Below are positions 25,917-34,731 of a DNA stretch of 64,000 nt, piece by piece (positions within the stretch are counted from its first letter, which is position 1; each line of letters opens with the position of its first letter). A model generated the notes under the pieces. The model made no database searches. It was not told the DNA's origin and was given only the letters and a program-made list of their open reading frames with translations. The DNA lies in assembly GCF_000425065.1 (NCBI RefSeq), contig NZ_KE384300.1, forward strand, positions 596,559-660,558, written 5' to 3'. This DNA is from Actinomadura rifamycini DSM 43936. Its GTDB lineage: Bacteria > Actinomycetota > Actinomycetes > Streptosporangiales > Streptosporangiaceae. The translations under genes and the position numbers were made by a program.

Positions 25917-26058
25917 GCCCGGCCGTGGAATCGGCGCCGGACGGAACGGAACCGGCCCGCACGGTGGCGCAACGCGCGCTTTCCCGGTTCAAACGTCGTG
26001 TTCCGGTGATGATCCTCACCCGGACGCGTGGAACGTCACGCCCGTGAGAAGCCGGTAA

Positions 26059-26074
26059 TCTGGTCTAAACCAGT
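26059..26074 (+). promoter_or_regulatory. dre-like operator (DasR/GntR type) upstream of gltB
   Basis: TCTGGTCTAAACCAGT has CTGGT/ACCAG arms and matches 13 of 16 positions of the published DasR-responsive element ACTGGTCTAGACCACT. It lies about 160 bp before the gltB start. The rest of the 25917-26233 gap holds a possible -10 (TAATGT, 26148-26153), a weak GATG/CATC repeat around it, and GGGAGG before gltB; I see no other gene there. Binding by DasR or another HutC-type GntR regulator is inferred from sequence alone. Confidence 0.6.
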
Positions 26075-26233
26075 GAGATGTCGCGTGCCGATCCGCGCTG
26101 AGAAGTTTCGCGATCCGCCACAGTCGGGCATGATCCCGGCAGTGATGTAATGTCATCTCACCGCAGCAGGGCCAACGTCGTCCCGGCTAGCACTGACCTC
26201 ACAAGCAGTGACACGACGACGACGGGAGGGTTG

Positions 26234-29200
26234 ATGGCTGCTGCTGCCCTCACACCGGGCCGCCCCCGCCACCAGGGTCTCTACGACCCGGCCAACGAGC
26301 ACGACGCCTGCGGTGTCGGAATGGTGGCGGATCTCCACGGCCGCGGAAGCCACGACATCGTTCAGAACGCCCTGACCGTCCTGAAGAACCTCGACCACCG
26401 CGGCGCCGTGGGCGCCGAACCGGACGACGGCGACGGGGTCGGCATCATGCTGCAGATCCCGGACGCGTTCTTCCGGGAGGTGTGCGGCTTCGCGCTGCCC
26501 GAGGCGGGCGCGTACGCGGCCGGCATCGCGTTCCTGCCGGTCGACGCCGGCGAGCGCGCCGCCGCGGTCGCGCACGTCGAGGCGCTGTGCGTCGAGGAGG
26601 GGCTGACCGTCCTCGGCTGGCGGGAGCTGCCGACCGACCCCGCGTTCGCCGGGCCCGCCGCGCGCCGCGCCATGCCGCACTTCGCGCAGCTGTTCCTGCG
26701 CGCCGCCGACGGCGGCCCGCACGCCGGCAAGACGGGCGTCGAGCTGGACCGCGTGGTGTTCTGCATGCGCGAGCGCGCCGAGCAGGACGTCCCCGTGTAC
26801 TTCCCCAGCCTGTCCAGCCGGACGATCGTCTACAAGGGGATGCTGACGACCCCGCAGCTGGAGCCGTTCTTCCCCGACCTGTCGGACCGCCGGTTCACCA
26901 GCGCGATCGCGCTCGTCCACTCGCGGTTCTCCACCAACACGTTCCCGGCGTGGGAGCTGGCGCACCCGTTCCGGTTCATCGCGCACAACGGCGAGATCAA
27001 CACGGTCAAGGGGAACCGGAACTGGATGCGGGCCCGCGAGGCGCTGCTGAAGTCCGACCTGATCCCCGGCGACCTGTCCCGCATCTACCCGGTGATCGAC
27101 ATCGAGGCGTCCGACACCGCCTCGTTCGACGAGTGCCTGGAGCTGCTGCACCTCGGCGGCCGGTCGCTGCCCCACGCCGTCCTGATGATGATCCCCGAGG
27201 CGTGGGAGAACCACACCGAGATGGACCCGGACCGCCGGGCCTTCTACGAGTTCCACTCCACCCTCATGGAGGCGTGGGACGGCCCCGCGAGCGTGAGCTT
27301 CACCGACGGCACCGTCGTCGGCGCCGTCCTGGACCGCAACGGGCTCCGCCCCGGCCGGTACTGGGTGACCGACGACGGCCTCGTCGTCCTCGCGAGCGAG
27401 GCCGGCGTCCTCGACATCCCCGCGAGCAAGGTCGTCCGGAAGGGCCGCCTGCAGCCCGGGAAGATCTTCCTCGTGGACACCGCCGCCGGGCGGATCGTCG
27501 AGGACGACGAGGTGAAGGCCGAACTCGCCGCCGAGCACCCCTACGCGCAGTGGCTGCACGAAGGGCTCGTCCGGTTCGAGGAGCTGCCGCGCCGCGAGCG
27601 GGAGATCCCGACGCACGACACGCTCGTCAAGCGGCAGCAGACCTTCGGGTACACCCTCGAAGAGCAGCGGATCATCCTCAGCCCGATGGCGAAGACGGGC
27701 GCGGAGCCGATCGGCTCGATGGGCACCGACACCCCCATCGCGGTGCTGTCGGAGCGCCCCCGCCTGCTGTTCGACTACTTCAAGCAGCAGTTCGCGCAGG
27801 TCACCAACCCGCCGCTGGACGCCATCCGCGAGGAGCTCGTCACCTCGCTGCAGTCCACCCTCGGCCCCGAGGGCAACCTGCTGGAGCCCGGCCCGGACTC
27901 GTGCCGCCGGCTCGTGCTGCCCACCCCGATCCTGGACAACGACGAACTCTCCAAGATCATCCACATCGACGACGAAGGGTCCCTGCCGCACCTGCAGGCC
28001 CACGTCGTCCACGGCCTCTACGACGTCGCCGGCGGGGGAGAGGCCCTCCAGGCCCGCCTGGAGGAGATCAACGGCGAGGTCAGCCGCGCCATCGGCGCGG
28101 GCGCGCGGATCATCGTGCTGTCCGACCGCGGCGCCGACTCCGCCCGCGCCGCGATCCCCTCGCTGCTGCTCACCGGCTCCGTCCACCACCACCTGATCCG
28201 GGAGAAGACCCGGACCCGGGTCGGCCTGGTCATCGAGACCGGCGAAGCCCGCGAATGCCACCACATGGCACTGCTCATCGGGTACGGCGCGTCCGCGATC
28301 AACCCCTACCTCGCCATCGAGACCGTCGAGGACCTCGTCCGCGGCGGCGTCATCGCCGGCGACGGGCTCACCGGGAACCAGGCCGTCCGCAACCTCGTCA
28401 AGGCGTACGGCAAGGGCGTCCTGAAGGTCATGTCGAAGATGGGCGTGTCCACGGTCGCGTCCTACACCGGCGCGCAGATCTTCGAGGCGATCGGGCTCGG
28501 CGCCGAGGTCGTCGACCGCTGCTTCACCGGGACCGTCTCCCGGCTCGGCGGCGTCGGCTTCGACACCCTCGCCCGCGAGGCCGCCGAACGGCACCGCCGC
28601 GCCTACCCGGCCGGCGGCAACGACCTCGCCCACCGCACCCTCGAGGTCGGCGGCGAGTACCAGTGGCGCCGCGAAGGCGAACCGCACCTGTTCAACCCCG
28701 ACACGGTGTTCAAGCTCCAGCACGCCACCCGCACCCGCCGCTACGAGATCTTCAAGGAGTACACCTCCAAGGTCGACTCGCAGGCCGAGGAGCTGATGAC
28801 GCTGCGCGGCCTGTTCCGGCTCAAGGAAGGCGAGCGCCCGCCGGTCCCGATCGAGGAGGTCGAGCCCGTCTCGGACATCGTCAAGCGGTTCTCCACCGGC
28901 GCGATGTCCTACGGCTCCATCTCCGCCGAGGCCCACGAGACCCTCGCGATCGCGATGAACCGCCTCGGCGGCAAGTCCAACACCGGCGAGGGCGGCGAGG
29001 ACCCGGCGCGGTTCACCCCGGACGAGAACGGCGACCTGCGGCGCAGCGCCATCAAGCAGGTCGCGTCCGGCCGGTTCGGCGTCACCTCCGAGTACCTCAC
29101 CAACGCCGACGACATCCAGATCAAGATGGCGCAGGGCGCCAAGCCCGGCGAGGGCGGCCAGCTGCCCGGCCACAAGGTGTACCCGTGGATCGCCAAGACC

Positions 29201-30796
29201 CGGCACTCCACGCCCGGCGTCGGCCTCATCTCGCCGCCGCCGCACCACGACATCTACTCGATCGAGGACCTCGCCCAGCTCATCCACGACCTCAAGAACG
29301 CCAACCCGTCCGCGCGGGTGCACGTCAAGCTCGTCGCGGAGATGGGCGTCGGCACCGTCGCGGCCGGCGTGTCGAAGGCCCACGCCGACGTCGTCCTGAT
29401 CTCCGGGCACGACGGCGGCACCGGCGCGTCCCCCCTGACGTCCCTCAAGCACGCCGGGACGCCCTGGGAGCTCGGCCTCGCCGAGACGCAGCAGACGCTG
29501 CTGCTCAACGGGCTGCGCGACCGCATCGTCGTGCAGACCGACGGGCAGATGAAGACCGGCCGCGACGTCGTCGTCGCCGCCCTCCTCGGCGCCGAGGAGT
29601 ACGGCTTCGCCACCGCGCCGCTGGTCGTGTCCGGCTGCATCATGATGCGGGTCTGCCACCTCGACACCTGCCCCGTCGGCGTCGCCACCCAGAACCCCGT
29701 GCTGCGGCAGCGGTTCTCCGGCAAGCCCGAATTCGTCGTCAACTTCTTCGAGTTCATCGCCGAAGAAGTCCGCGAATACCTCGCCGCGCTCGGCTTCCGC
29801 TCCCTGGACGAGGCGATCGGGCACGTCGAGATGCTCGACACCCACGACGCCGTCGAGCACTGGAAGGCGTCCGGCCTCGACCTGGCCCCGATCCTGCACG
29901 CCCCCGAAACCCCCTACGGGGACGCCCTGCGGTGCGTCGGCGAACAGGACCACGGGCTCGAGAAAGCCCTCGACAACACACTGATCCAACTCGCCGAAGG
30001 CGCCCTCGCCTACGGCGACAAAGTCACCCTCGACCTGCCGATCCGCAACGTCAACCGCACCGTCGGGACCATGCTCGGCCACGAGCTCACCCGCAAGTGG
30101 GGCGGCGCCGGACTGCCCGACGACACCATCGACGTCACCTTCACCGGCTCGGCCGGCAACTCCTTCGGCGCGTTCGTGCCGCGCGGCGTCACCCTCCGCC
30201 TCGTCGGCGACGCCAACGACTACGTCGGCAAGGGCCTTTCGGGCGGACGCCTCACCCTGCGCTCACCCGACGACGCCGCGTTCACCGCCGAAGAGCAGAT
30301 CATCGGCGGCAACGTCATCCTGTACGGCGCGACGTCCGGCGAACTGTTCGCCGCCGGCGTCGTCGGCGAACGGTTCTGCGTCCGCAACTCCGGCGCCACC
30401 GCCGTCGTCGAGGGCGTCGGCGACCACGCCTGCGAGTACATGACCGGCGGCCGCGCCGTCATCCTCGGCGGCACCGGCCGCAACCTCGCGGCCGGCATGT
30501 CCGGCGGCATCGCCTACGTCCTCGACCTGGTACCCGAACGGGTCAACGGCGAGATGGTCGACCTCGAACCCCTGGACGCCGACGACGTCGCGTTCGTCCG
30601 CGGGCTCGTCGAACGGCACCTCGCCGAGACCGGCTCCGCCCTCGCCCGGCGCCTGCTGGACGACTGGGACGCCGTCGCGACCCGCTTCACCAAGATCATG
30701 CCGCGCGACTACCGCCGCGTCCTGACCGCCATGGCCGAAGCCGAGGCGCAGGGCCGCGACGTCGACGAGGCCGTCATGGCCGCCGCCCAGAGCTGA
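26234..30796 (+). CDS. gltB: Glutamate synthase (NADPH) large subunit GltB
   Basis: GltB makes two glutamates from glutamine and 2-oxoglutarate. The 1520-residue protein has a class II glutaminase domain whose catalytic N-terminal Cys is Cys26 (EHDACGVG), so a 25-residue propeptide must be removed. The central domain, FMN/2-oxoglutarate synthase domain and C-terminal GXGXG helix domain follow. The 3Fe-4S cysteines are Cys1135, Cys1141 and Cys1146 (GCIMMRVCHLDTC). GGGAGG precedes the ATG at 26234. gltD follows 14 bp later, forming the usual operon. An operator-like palindrome upstream suggests GntR-type control. Confidence 0.97.
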   Translation: MAAAALTPGRPRHQGLYDPANEHDACGVGMVADLHGRGSHDIVQNALTVLKNLDHRGAVGAEPDDGDGVGIMLQIPDAFFREVCGFALPEAGAYAAGIAFLPVDAGERAAAVAHVEALCVEEGLTVLGWRELPTDPAFAGPAARRAMPHFAQLFLRAADGGPHAGKTGVELDRVVFCMRERAEQDVPVYFPSLSSRTIVYKGMLTTPQLEPFFPDLSDRRFTSAIALVHSRFSTNTFPAWELAHPFRFIAHNGEINTVKGNRNWMRAREALLKSDLIPGDLSRIYPVIDIEASDTASFDECLELLHLGGRSLPHAVLMMIPEAWENHTEMDPDRRAFYEFHSTLMEAWDGPASVSFTDGTVVGAVLDRNGLRPGRYWVTDDGLVVLASEAGVLDIPASKVVRKGRLQPGKIFLVDTAAGRIVEDDEVKAELAAEHPYAQWLHEGLVRFEELPRREREIPTHDTLVKRQQTFGYTLEEQRIILSPMAKTGAEPIGSMGTDTPIAVLSERPRLLFDYFKQQFAQVTNPPLDAIREELVTSLQSTLGPEGNLLEPGPDSCRRLVLPTPILDNDELSKIIHIDDEGSLPHLQAHVVHGLYDVAGGGEALQARLEEINGEVSRAIGAGARIIVLSDRGADSARAAIPSLLLTGSVHHHLIREKTRTRVGLVIETGEARECHHMALLIGYGASAINPYLAIETVEDLVRGGVIAGDGLTGNQAVRNLVKAYGKGVLKVMSKMGVSTVASYTGAQIFEAIGLGAEVVDRCFTGTVSRLGGVGFDTLAREAAERHRRAYPAGGNDLAHRTLEVGGEYQWRREGEPHLFNPDTVFKLQHATRTRRYEIFKEYTSKVDSQAEELMTLRGLFRLKEGERPPVPIEEVEPVSDIVKRFSTGAMSYGSISAEAHETLAIAMNRLGGKSNTGEGGEDPARFTPDENGDLRRSAIKQVASGRFGVTSEYLTNADDIQIKMAQGAKPGEGGQLPGHKVYPWIAKTRHSTPGVGLISPPPHHDIYSIEDLAQLIHDLKNANPSARVHVKLVAEMGVGTVAAGVSKAHADVVLISGHDGGTGASPLTSLKHAGTPWELGLAETQQTLLLNGLRDRIVVQTDGQMKTGRDVVVAALLGAEEYGFATAPLVVSGCIMMRVCHLDTCPVGVATQNPVLRQRFSGKPEFVVNFFEFIAEEVREYLAALGFRSLDEAIGHVEMLDTHDAVEHWKASGLDLAPILHAPETPYGDALRCVGEQDHGLEKALDNTLIQLAEGALAYGDKVTLDLPIRNVNRTVGTMLGHELTRKWGGAGLPDDTIDVTFTGSAGNSFGAFVPRGVTLRLVGDANDYVGKGLSGGRLTLRSPDDAAFTAEEQIIGGNVILYGATSGELFAAGVVGERFCVRNSGATAVVEGVGDHACEYMTGGRAVILGGTGRNLAAGMSGGIAYVLDLVPERVNGEMVDLEPLDADDVAFVRGLVERHLAETGSALARRLLDDWDAVATRFTKIMPRDYRRVLTAMAEAEAQGRDVDEAVMAAAQS

Positions 30797-30810
30797 GAGG
30801 AGGAATCCCC

Positions 30811-32277
30811 ATGGCCGACCCGAAGGGTTTCCTGACCGTCGCGCGGGAGCTCCCGAAGCGCCGCCCGGTCGACGTCCGCATCAAGAGCTGGTCCGAGGTC
30901 TACGAGGACTTCGGCACCGACCGGCTCGAGAAGCAGGCCAGCCGCTGCATGGACTGCGGCATCCCGTTCTGCCACCAGGGCTGCCCCCTCGGCAACCTCA
31001 TCCCCGAGTGGAACGACCTCGTCTACCGCAAGGACTGGCACGAGGCGATCGAGCGGCTCCACGCCACCAACAACTTCCCGGAGTTCACCGGGAGGCTCTG
31101 CCCCGCCCCGTGCGAGAGCGCCTGCGTCCTCGGCATCAACCAGGACCCCGTCACCATCAAGCGCGTCGAAGTCGAGATCATCGACCGCGCCTTCGCCGAA
31201 GGCTGGGTCCGGCCGCAGCCGCCCGCCGTCAAGACCGGCAAGAAGGTCGCGATCGTCGGGTCCGGACCCGCCGGCCTCGCCGCCGCCCAGCAGCTCACCC
31301 GCGCCGGGCACGACGTCACCGTCTACGAGCGCGCCGACCGCGTCGGCGGCCTGCTCCGCTACGGCATCCCCGAATTCAAGATGGAGAAGCGGCACGTCGA
31401 CCGCCGCATCGCCCAGATGCGCGCCGAAGGCACCGAGTTCCGCACCTCCGTCAACATCGGCGTCGACGTCACCGCCGACGAACTGCGCGCCGGCCACGAC
31501 GCCGTCGTCCTCGCCGGCGGCGCCACCGCCTGGCGCGACCTGCCCGTCCCCGGACGCGAACTCGGCGGCGTCGTCCAGGCCATGGAGTACCTGCCGCCCG
31601 CCAACAAGGTGCAGGAGGGCGACCTCCCCGAGTCGCCCATCGACGCCAAGGGCAAGCACGTCGTCGTCATCGGCGGCGGCGACACCGGCGCCGACTGCAT
31701 CGGCACCGCGATCCGGCAGGGCGCCGCGTCCGTCACCCAACTCGAGATCATGCCGCGGCCCCCGGCGACCCGCCCGGACGCCCAGCCCTGGCCGACCTAC
31801 CCGATGCTGTTCAAGATGGAAAGCGCTCACGAGGAACTCGCCGACCGGGACGGCGACCGCCTCTACGCCGTCTCCACCACCGCGTTCCTGGGAGACGACG
31901 ACGGCAACGTCCGCGCCCTCCGGATCGTCGAGGTGGGCGGCCCCGACACCGGCTTCCAGCCGATCGAGGGCACCGAACGCGAGATCCCCGCACAGCTCGT
32001 CACCCTCGCCATGGGCTTCCTCGGCCCGCAGCGCGAGGGCCTCCTCGAGCAGCTCGGCGTCGACCTCGACCAGCGCGGCAACGTCGTCCGCGACAAGGAC
32101 TACAAGACGTCCGTCGACGGCGTCTACGCCGCCGGCGACATGGGCCGCGGCCAGTCGCTGATCGTCTGGGCGATCGCCGAAGGCCGCGCCGCCGCGCACG
32201 GCGTCGACGCGCACCTCACCGGCCGCACGTCGCCGCTGCCCTACCCGATCCCGCCCACGGCCCGTCCCATCGCCTGA
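30811..32277 (+). CDS. gltD: Glutamate synthase small subunit GltD
   Basis: GltD takes electrons from NADPH through FAD and 4Fe-4S clusters to GltB. The 488-residue protein has the N-terminal cluster cysteines (CMDCGIPFCHQGCP and CPAPCESAC), an FAD-binding GSGPAGLAAA near residue 150, an NADPH-binding GGGDTGADC near 290, and the C-terminal VYAAGDMGRGQSLIVWAI. AGAGGAGG precedes the ATG. It is the last gene of the operon, and a perfect 13-bp hairpin follows. Confidence 0.97.
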   Translation: MADPKGFLTVARELPKRRPVDVRIKSWSEVYEDFGTDRLEKQASRCMDCGIPFCHQGCPLGNLIPEWNDLVYRKDWHEAIERLHATNNFPEFTGRLCPAPCESACVLGINQDPVTIKRVEVEIIDRAFAEGWVRPQPPAVKTGKKVAIVGSGPAGLAAAQQLTRAGHDVTVYERADRVGGLLRYGIPEFKMEKRHVDRRIAQMRAEGTEFRTSVNIGVDVTADELRAGHDAVVLAGGATAWRDLPVPGRELGGVVQAMEYLPPANKVQEGDLPESPIDAKGKHVVVIGGGDTGADCIGTAIRQGAASVTQLEIMPRPPATRPDAQPWPTYPMLFKMESAHEELADRDGDRLYAVSTTAFLGDDDGNVRALRIVEVGGPDTGFQPIEGTEREIPAQLVTLAMGFLGPQREGLLEQLGVDLDQRGNVVRDKDYKTSVDGVYAAGDMGRGQSLIVWAIAEGRAAAHGVDAHLTGRTSPLPYPIPPTARPIA

Positions 32278-32287
32278 CCGACCCCCA

Positions 32288-32317
32288 GAGGCCCCGGAGC
32301 ACCCGCTCCGGGGCCTC
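32288..32317 (+). terminator. Terminator of gltBD
   Basis: GAGGCCCCGGAGC (32288-32300) and GCTCCGGGGCCTC (32305-32317) form a perfect 13-bp stem around an ACCC loop, 10 bp after the gltD stop. Confidence 0.75.
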
Positions 32318-32454
32318 CCCATATCCGAACGGGCCCGCCCGCACGGGCACCACGACGCCCGGCCCGCACCGCGCACGGAACGGCCATGGAGAGAACCCGC
32401 CCAAGGCCGTTTCCTACAAGACCCGCCCCCCCGCCCACCTCTACGGTGGGCGCC

Positions 32455-33312
32455 ATGAAGACCCTGACCACCGAAAACATCGAACGCGCATGGGAGTTCA
32501 TGCTCCTCAACGCCCGCGTCATAGACCGCCACCGCTTCGCCCTGCACTTCCTCGACGGCGCACCCGAACCCGTCCTCGCCGCCCTCCGCCCCTACGAAAA
32601 CCCCGACGGCGGCTACGGCAACGCCCTCGAACCCGACCTGCGCGGCACCGCCAGCCAACCCGTCCCCGCCCAGCACGCCCTCGAAATCCTCCACGAAGCC
32701 GGCGCCGACGACGACCCCGCCGTCACCCGCATCGCCGACCACCTCACCACCATCACCACCCCCGACGGCGGCGTCCCGTTCGTCCTGCCCACCGTCCGCG
32801 ACGCCCCCCGCGCCCCCTGGTGGCAGACCCCCGACGACCCGCCCGCCGCGATCAACCCCACCGCGAGCCTCGCCGGCCTCCTCCACCGCGCCGGCACCGA
32901 CCACCCCTGGCTCCGGACCGCCACCGACTTCTGCTGGAACCACCTCGACCGCGCCGACCTCAGGTTCGGCGCCTACGACGTCCTCGCCACCCTCACCTTC
33001 CTCGACCACGTCCCCGACCGCGACCGCGCCGAAGCCGCCTTCGACCGCCACCGCGCCGCCCTCGCCGCCGCCGGAAGCGACCACCACACCGCCATCGACT
33101 TCGCGCCCCGCCCCGACGGCCTCGGCGCCCGCCTCCACCCCCGCCACGCCATCGACGCCGAACTCGACGCGCTCGCCGCCGCCCAGCACGACGACGGCGG
33201 CTGGGACATCGCCTTCCCCGCCTGGACCCCGATCACCCGCCACGAATGGCGCGGCGTCCAAACCGTCGAACGGCTCCTCACCCTGCGGGCTTACGGCCGC
33301 CTCGACGCCTAG
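32455..33312 (+). CDS. Alpha/alpha-toroid (prenyltransferase/squalene-cyclase-like) protein
   Basis: The 285-residue protein has repeats typical of the six-hairpin toroid fold: PYENPDGGYGNALEPDLRG near residues 45-63, TTPDGGVPFV near 99-108, and AAQHDDGGWDIAFPAW near 242-257. These are QW-like motifs of terpene cyclases and protein prenyltransferases. It lacks the DxDD motif of squalene-hopene cyclases, so cyclase activity is unlikely; it may bind a ligand or a partner. TACGGT (32442-32447) lies 7 bp before the ATG, a leaderless layout. Its TAG overlaps the stop of the convergent AraC gene by 4 bp. Confidence 0.72.
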   Translation: MKTLTTENIERAWEFMLLNARVIDRHRFALHFLDGAPEPVLAALRPYENPDGGYGNALEPDLRGTASQPVPAQHALEILHEAGADDDPAVTRIADHLTTITTPDGGVPFVLPTVRDAPRAPWWQTPDDPPAAINPTASLAGLLHRAGTDHPWLRTATDFCWNHLDRADLRFGAYDVLATLTFLDHVPDRDRAEAAFDRHRAALAAAGSDHHTAIDFAPRPDGLGARLHPRHAIDAELDALAAAQHDDGGWDIAFPAWTPITRHEWRGVQTVERLLTLRAYGRLDA

Positions 33313-34025
33313 AGCAGGCCGCGGAGCGGCGTGCCCGCCAGGTCCCGCACCTCGTGCGCGAAATGCGCCTGGTCGGCGAACCCCGCCTCGTACGCCGCCT
33401 CCGCCGCCGGCCGCCCCGCCCGCACCAGCCGCAACCCCCGCTGGAACCGCAGCACCCGCTGCAGCACCTTCGGCCCGTACCCGAACGCCGCCAGCGAGCG
33501 CCGCCGCAACTGCCGCTCGCTCAACCCCACCGCGTCCGCCACCGCCCCGACCGAACCCCGCTCCAACCCCGACAGCACCGCCGGGACCAACGCGTCCACC
33601 GGCCCCGCCGCCCGCTCCTCGACCGCCCGCACCAGCACCGACCACCGCTCCCGCGGCCCCCCGGCCGCCGCCACCGCCTCCGCGAGCCGGTCCGCCTCGG
33701 CACCCCACAGCTCCCGCAGCGGCACCCGCACGTCCCGCACCGCGTCCCCCGGCACCCCCAGCACCGGCGGCGCCGCCCCCGGACCGAACCGCACCGCCGC
33801 CACCGCGTCGCCCGGCCGCATCACCGCCGGCATCGGCCCCGTGTCCGGACCCGCCACCATGATCTCCGCGCCCCAGCAGATCAGATCCACGCACCCGTCC
33901 GGCACCACCCGCTGCACGACCGGCTCCGCCCCCGACGGCAATGACGCCGACCACGCGCACACCAGCCCCGCCGACCCCCGCGCCGGCACCTCCAGATAGT
34001 TCGTGGCGTTCACAACACCCTGCAT
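33309..34025 (-). CDS. AraC family transcriptional regulator
   Basis: The 238-residue protein has an N-terminal sensor half with VVPDGCVDLICWG (DUF6597-like) and a C-terminal AraC DNA-binding domain with two HTH units. The first is VGAVADAVGLSERQLRRRSLAAFGYGPK; the second includes AAYEAGFADQAHFAHEVRDLAG. GGGGTGG precedes the ATG at 34025. It is divergent from the DJ-1/PfpI gene across 57 bp and most likely regulates it. The ligand is unknown. Its stop overlaps the convergent toroid gene. Confidence 0.88.
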   Translation of the reverse strand: MQGVVNATNYLEVPARGSAGLVCAWSASLPSGAEPVVQRVVPDGCVDLICWGAEIMVAGPDTGPMPAVMRPGDAVAAVRFGPGAAPPVLGVPGDAVRDVRVPLRELWGAEADRLAEAVAAAGGPRERWSVLVRAVEERAAGPVDALVPAVLSGLERGSVGAVADAVGLSERQLRRRSLAAFGYGPKVLQRVLRFQRGLRLVRAGRPAAEAAYEAGFADQAHFAHEVRDLAGTPLRGLL

Positions 34026-34082
34026 ACCACCCCCCACCGACGGGCAGGGCGACAGAAGAACCCCACGAAACCGGAGGTCATC

Positions 34083-34643
34083 ATGGCGACCGACCTGAAG
34101 GGCGCGACGATCGCGTTCCTCTGCGCCCCCGAAGGCACCGAACAGGTCGAACTGACCGAACCCTGGACGGCCGTCGAGCAGGCGGGCGGCACGCCTCGCC
34201 TCGTCTCCACCCAGACCGGCGAGATCCAGGCGTTCGACCACCTCGACAAGGCGGACACCTTCCCCGTCCACGCCACCGTCGACGACACCGACCACAGCGG
34301 CTTCCAAGCCCTCGTCCTGCCCGGAGGCGTCGCCAACCCCGACTTCCTCCGCATGCACCCGAAGGCCGTCCAGTTCGCCAAGTCGTTCTTCGACGCGGGC
34401 AAGCCCGTCGCCGTCATCTGCCACGGCCCCTGGACGCTCATCGAAGCCGACGTCGTCCGCGGGCGGACCATCACCTCCTGGCCCAGCCTCCAGACCGACC
34501 TGCGCAACGCCGGAGCCACGTGGGTCGACGAAGAGGTGAAAATCTGCGAAGCCGGGCCCAACGTACTGGTGTCCAGCCGCAAGCCCGACGACCTCAAGGC
34601 GTTCTGCCAGGCGGCCGTCGACGCGTTCAAGGCCGTGGTCTAG
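34083..34643 (+). CDS. DJ-1/PfpI family protein
   Basis: The 186-residue protein belongs to the class I glutamine-amidotransferase-like DJ-1/PfpI group. The nucleophile Cys is in VAVICHGPWTLIEA near residue 118, and the conserved acid appears in FLCAPEGTEQVE near residue 17. Members act in stress protection, as deglycases or peptidases, with disputed activity. GGAGG lies 5 bp before the ATG. A divergent AraC gene is the likely regulator. Its stop codon lies inside a dre-like palindrome that may serve pyk. Confidence 0.88.
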   Translation: MATDLKGATIAFLCAPEGTEQVELTEPWTAVEQAGGTPRLVSTQTGEIQAFDHLDKADTFPVHATVDDTDHSGFQALVLPGGVANPDFLRMHPKAVQFAKSFFDAGKPVAVICHGPWTLIEADVVRGRTITSWPSLQTDLRNAGATWVDEEVKICEAGPNVLVSSRKPDDLKAFCQAAVDAFKAVV

Positions 34644-34661
34644 ACCTTGTCCTAGACCAAT
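34634..34661 (+). promoter_or_regulatory. Tandem dre-like half matches upstream of pyk
   Basis: GTGGTCTAGACC (34635-34646) and TAGACCAAT (34653-34661) are two partial matches to ACTGGTCTAGACCACT, each 11 of 16, set 12-13 bp apart and ending 70 bp before the pyk start. The first contains a perfect GGTCTAGACC palindrome that includes the stop codon of the preceding gene. Regulation by a DasR-like protein is inferred. Confidence 0.4.
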
Positions 34662-34695
34662 GGGTGAACCCTGGGGGACCGCATCCTGCAGAAAT

Positions 34696-34725
34696 AACCG
34701 TACCCACCAGTAACTAAGTACGGTT
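34696..34725 (+). promoter_or_regulatory. Inverted repeat overlapping the pyk promoter
   Basis: AACCGTAC (34696-34703) and GTACGGTT (34718-34725) are perfect inverted copies with centres 22 bp apart, about two helical turns. The right arm contains the likely -10 box TACGGT (34719-34724) and the left arm covers the -35 region. A dimeric regulator bound here would block or recruit polymerase. The regulator is not identified. Confidence 0.6.
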
Positions 34726-34731
34726 GTGACC

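Noticed and set aside
26153..30082. Very long open frame on the minus strand, antisense to gltB
   Set aside because: It has no recognisable domains, is rich in Val/Gly/Asp/Arg as expected from reading GC-rich codons backwards, and lies wholly opposite a clear gltB.
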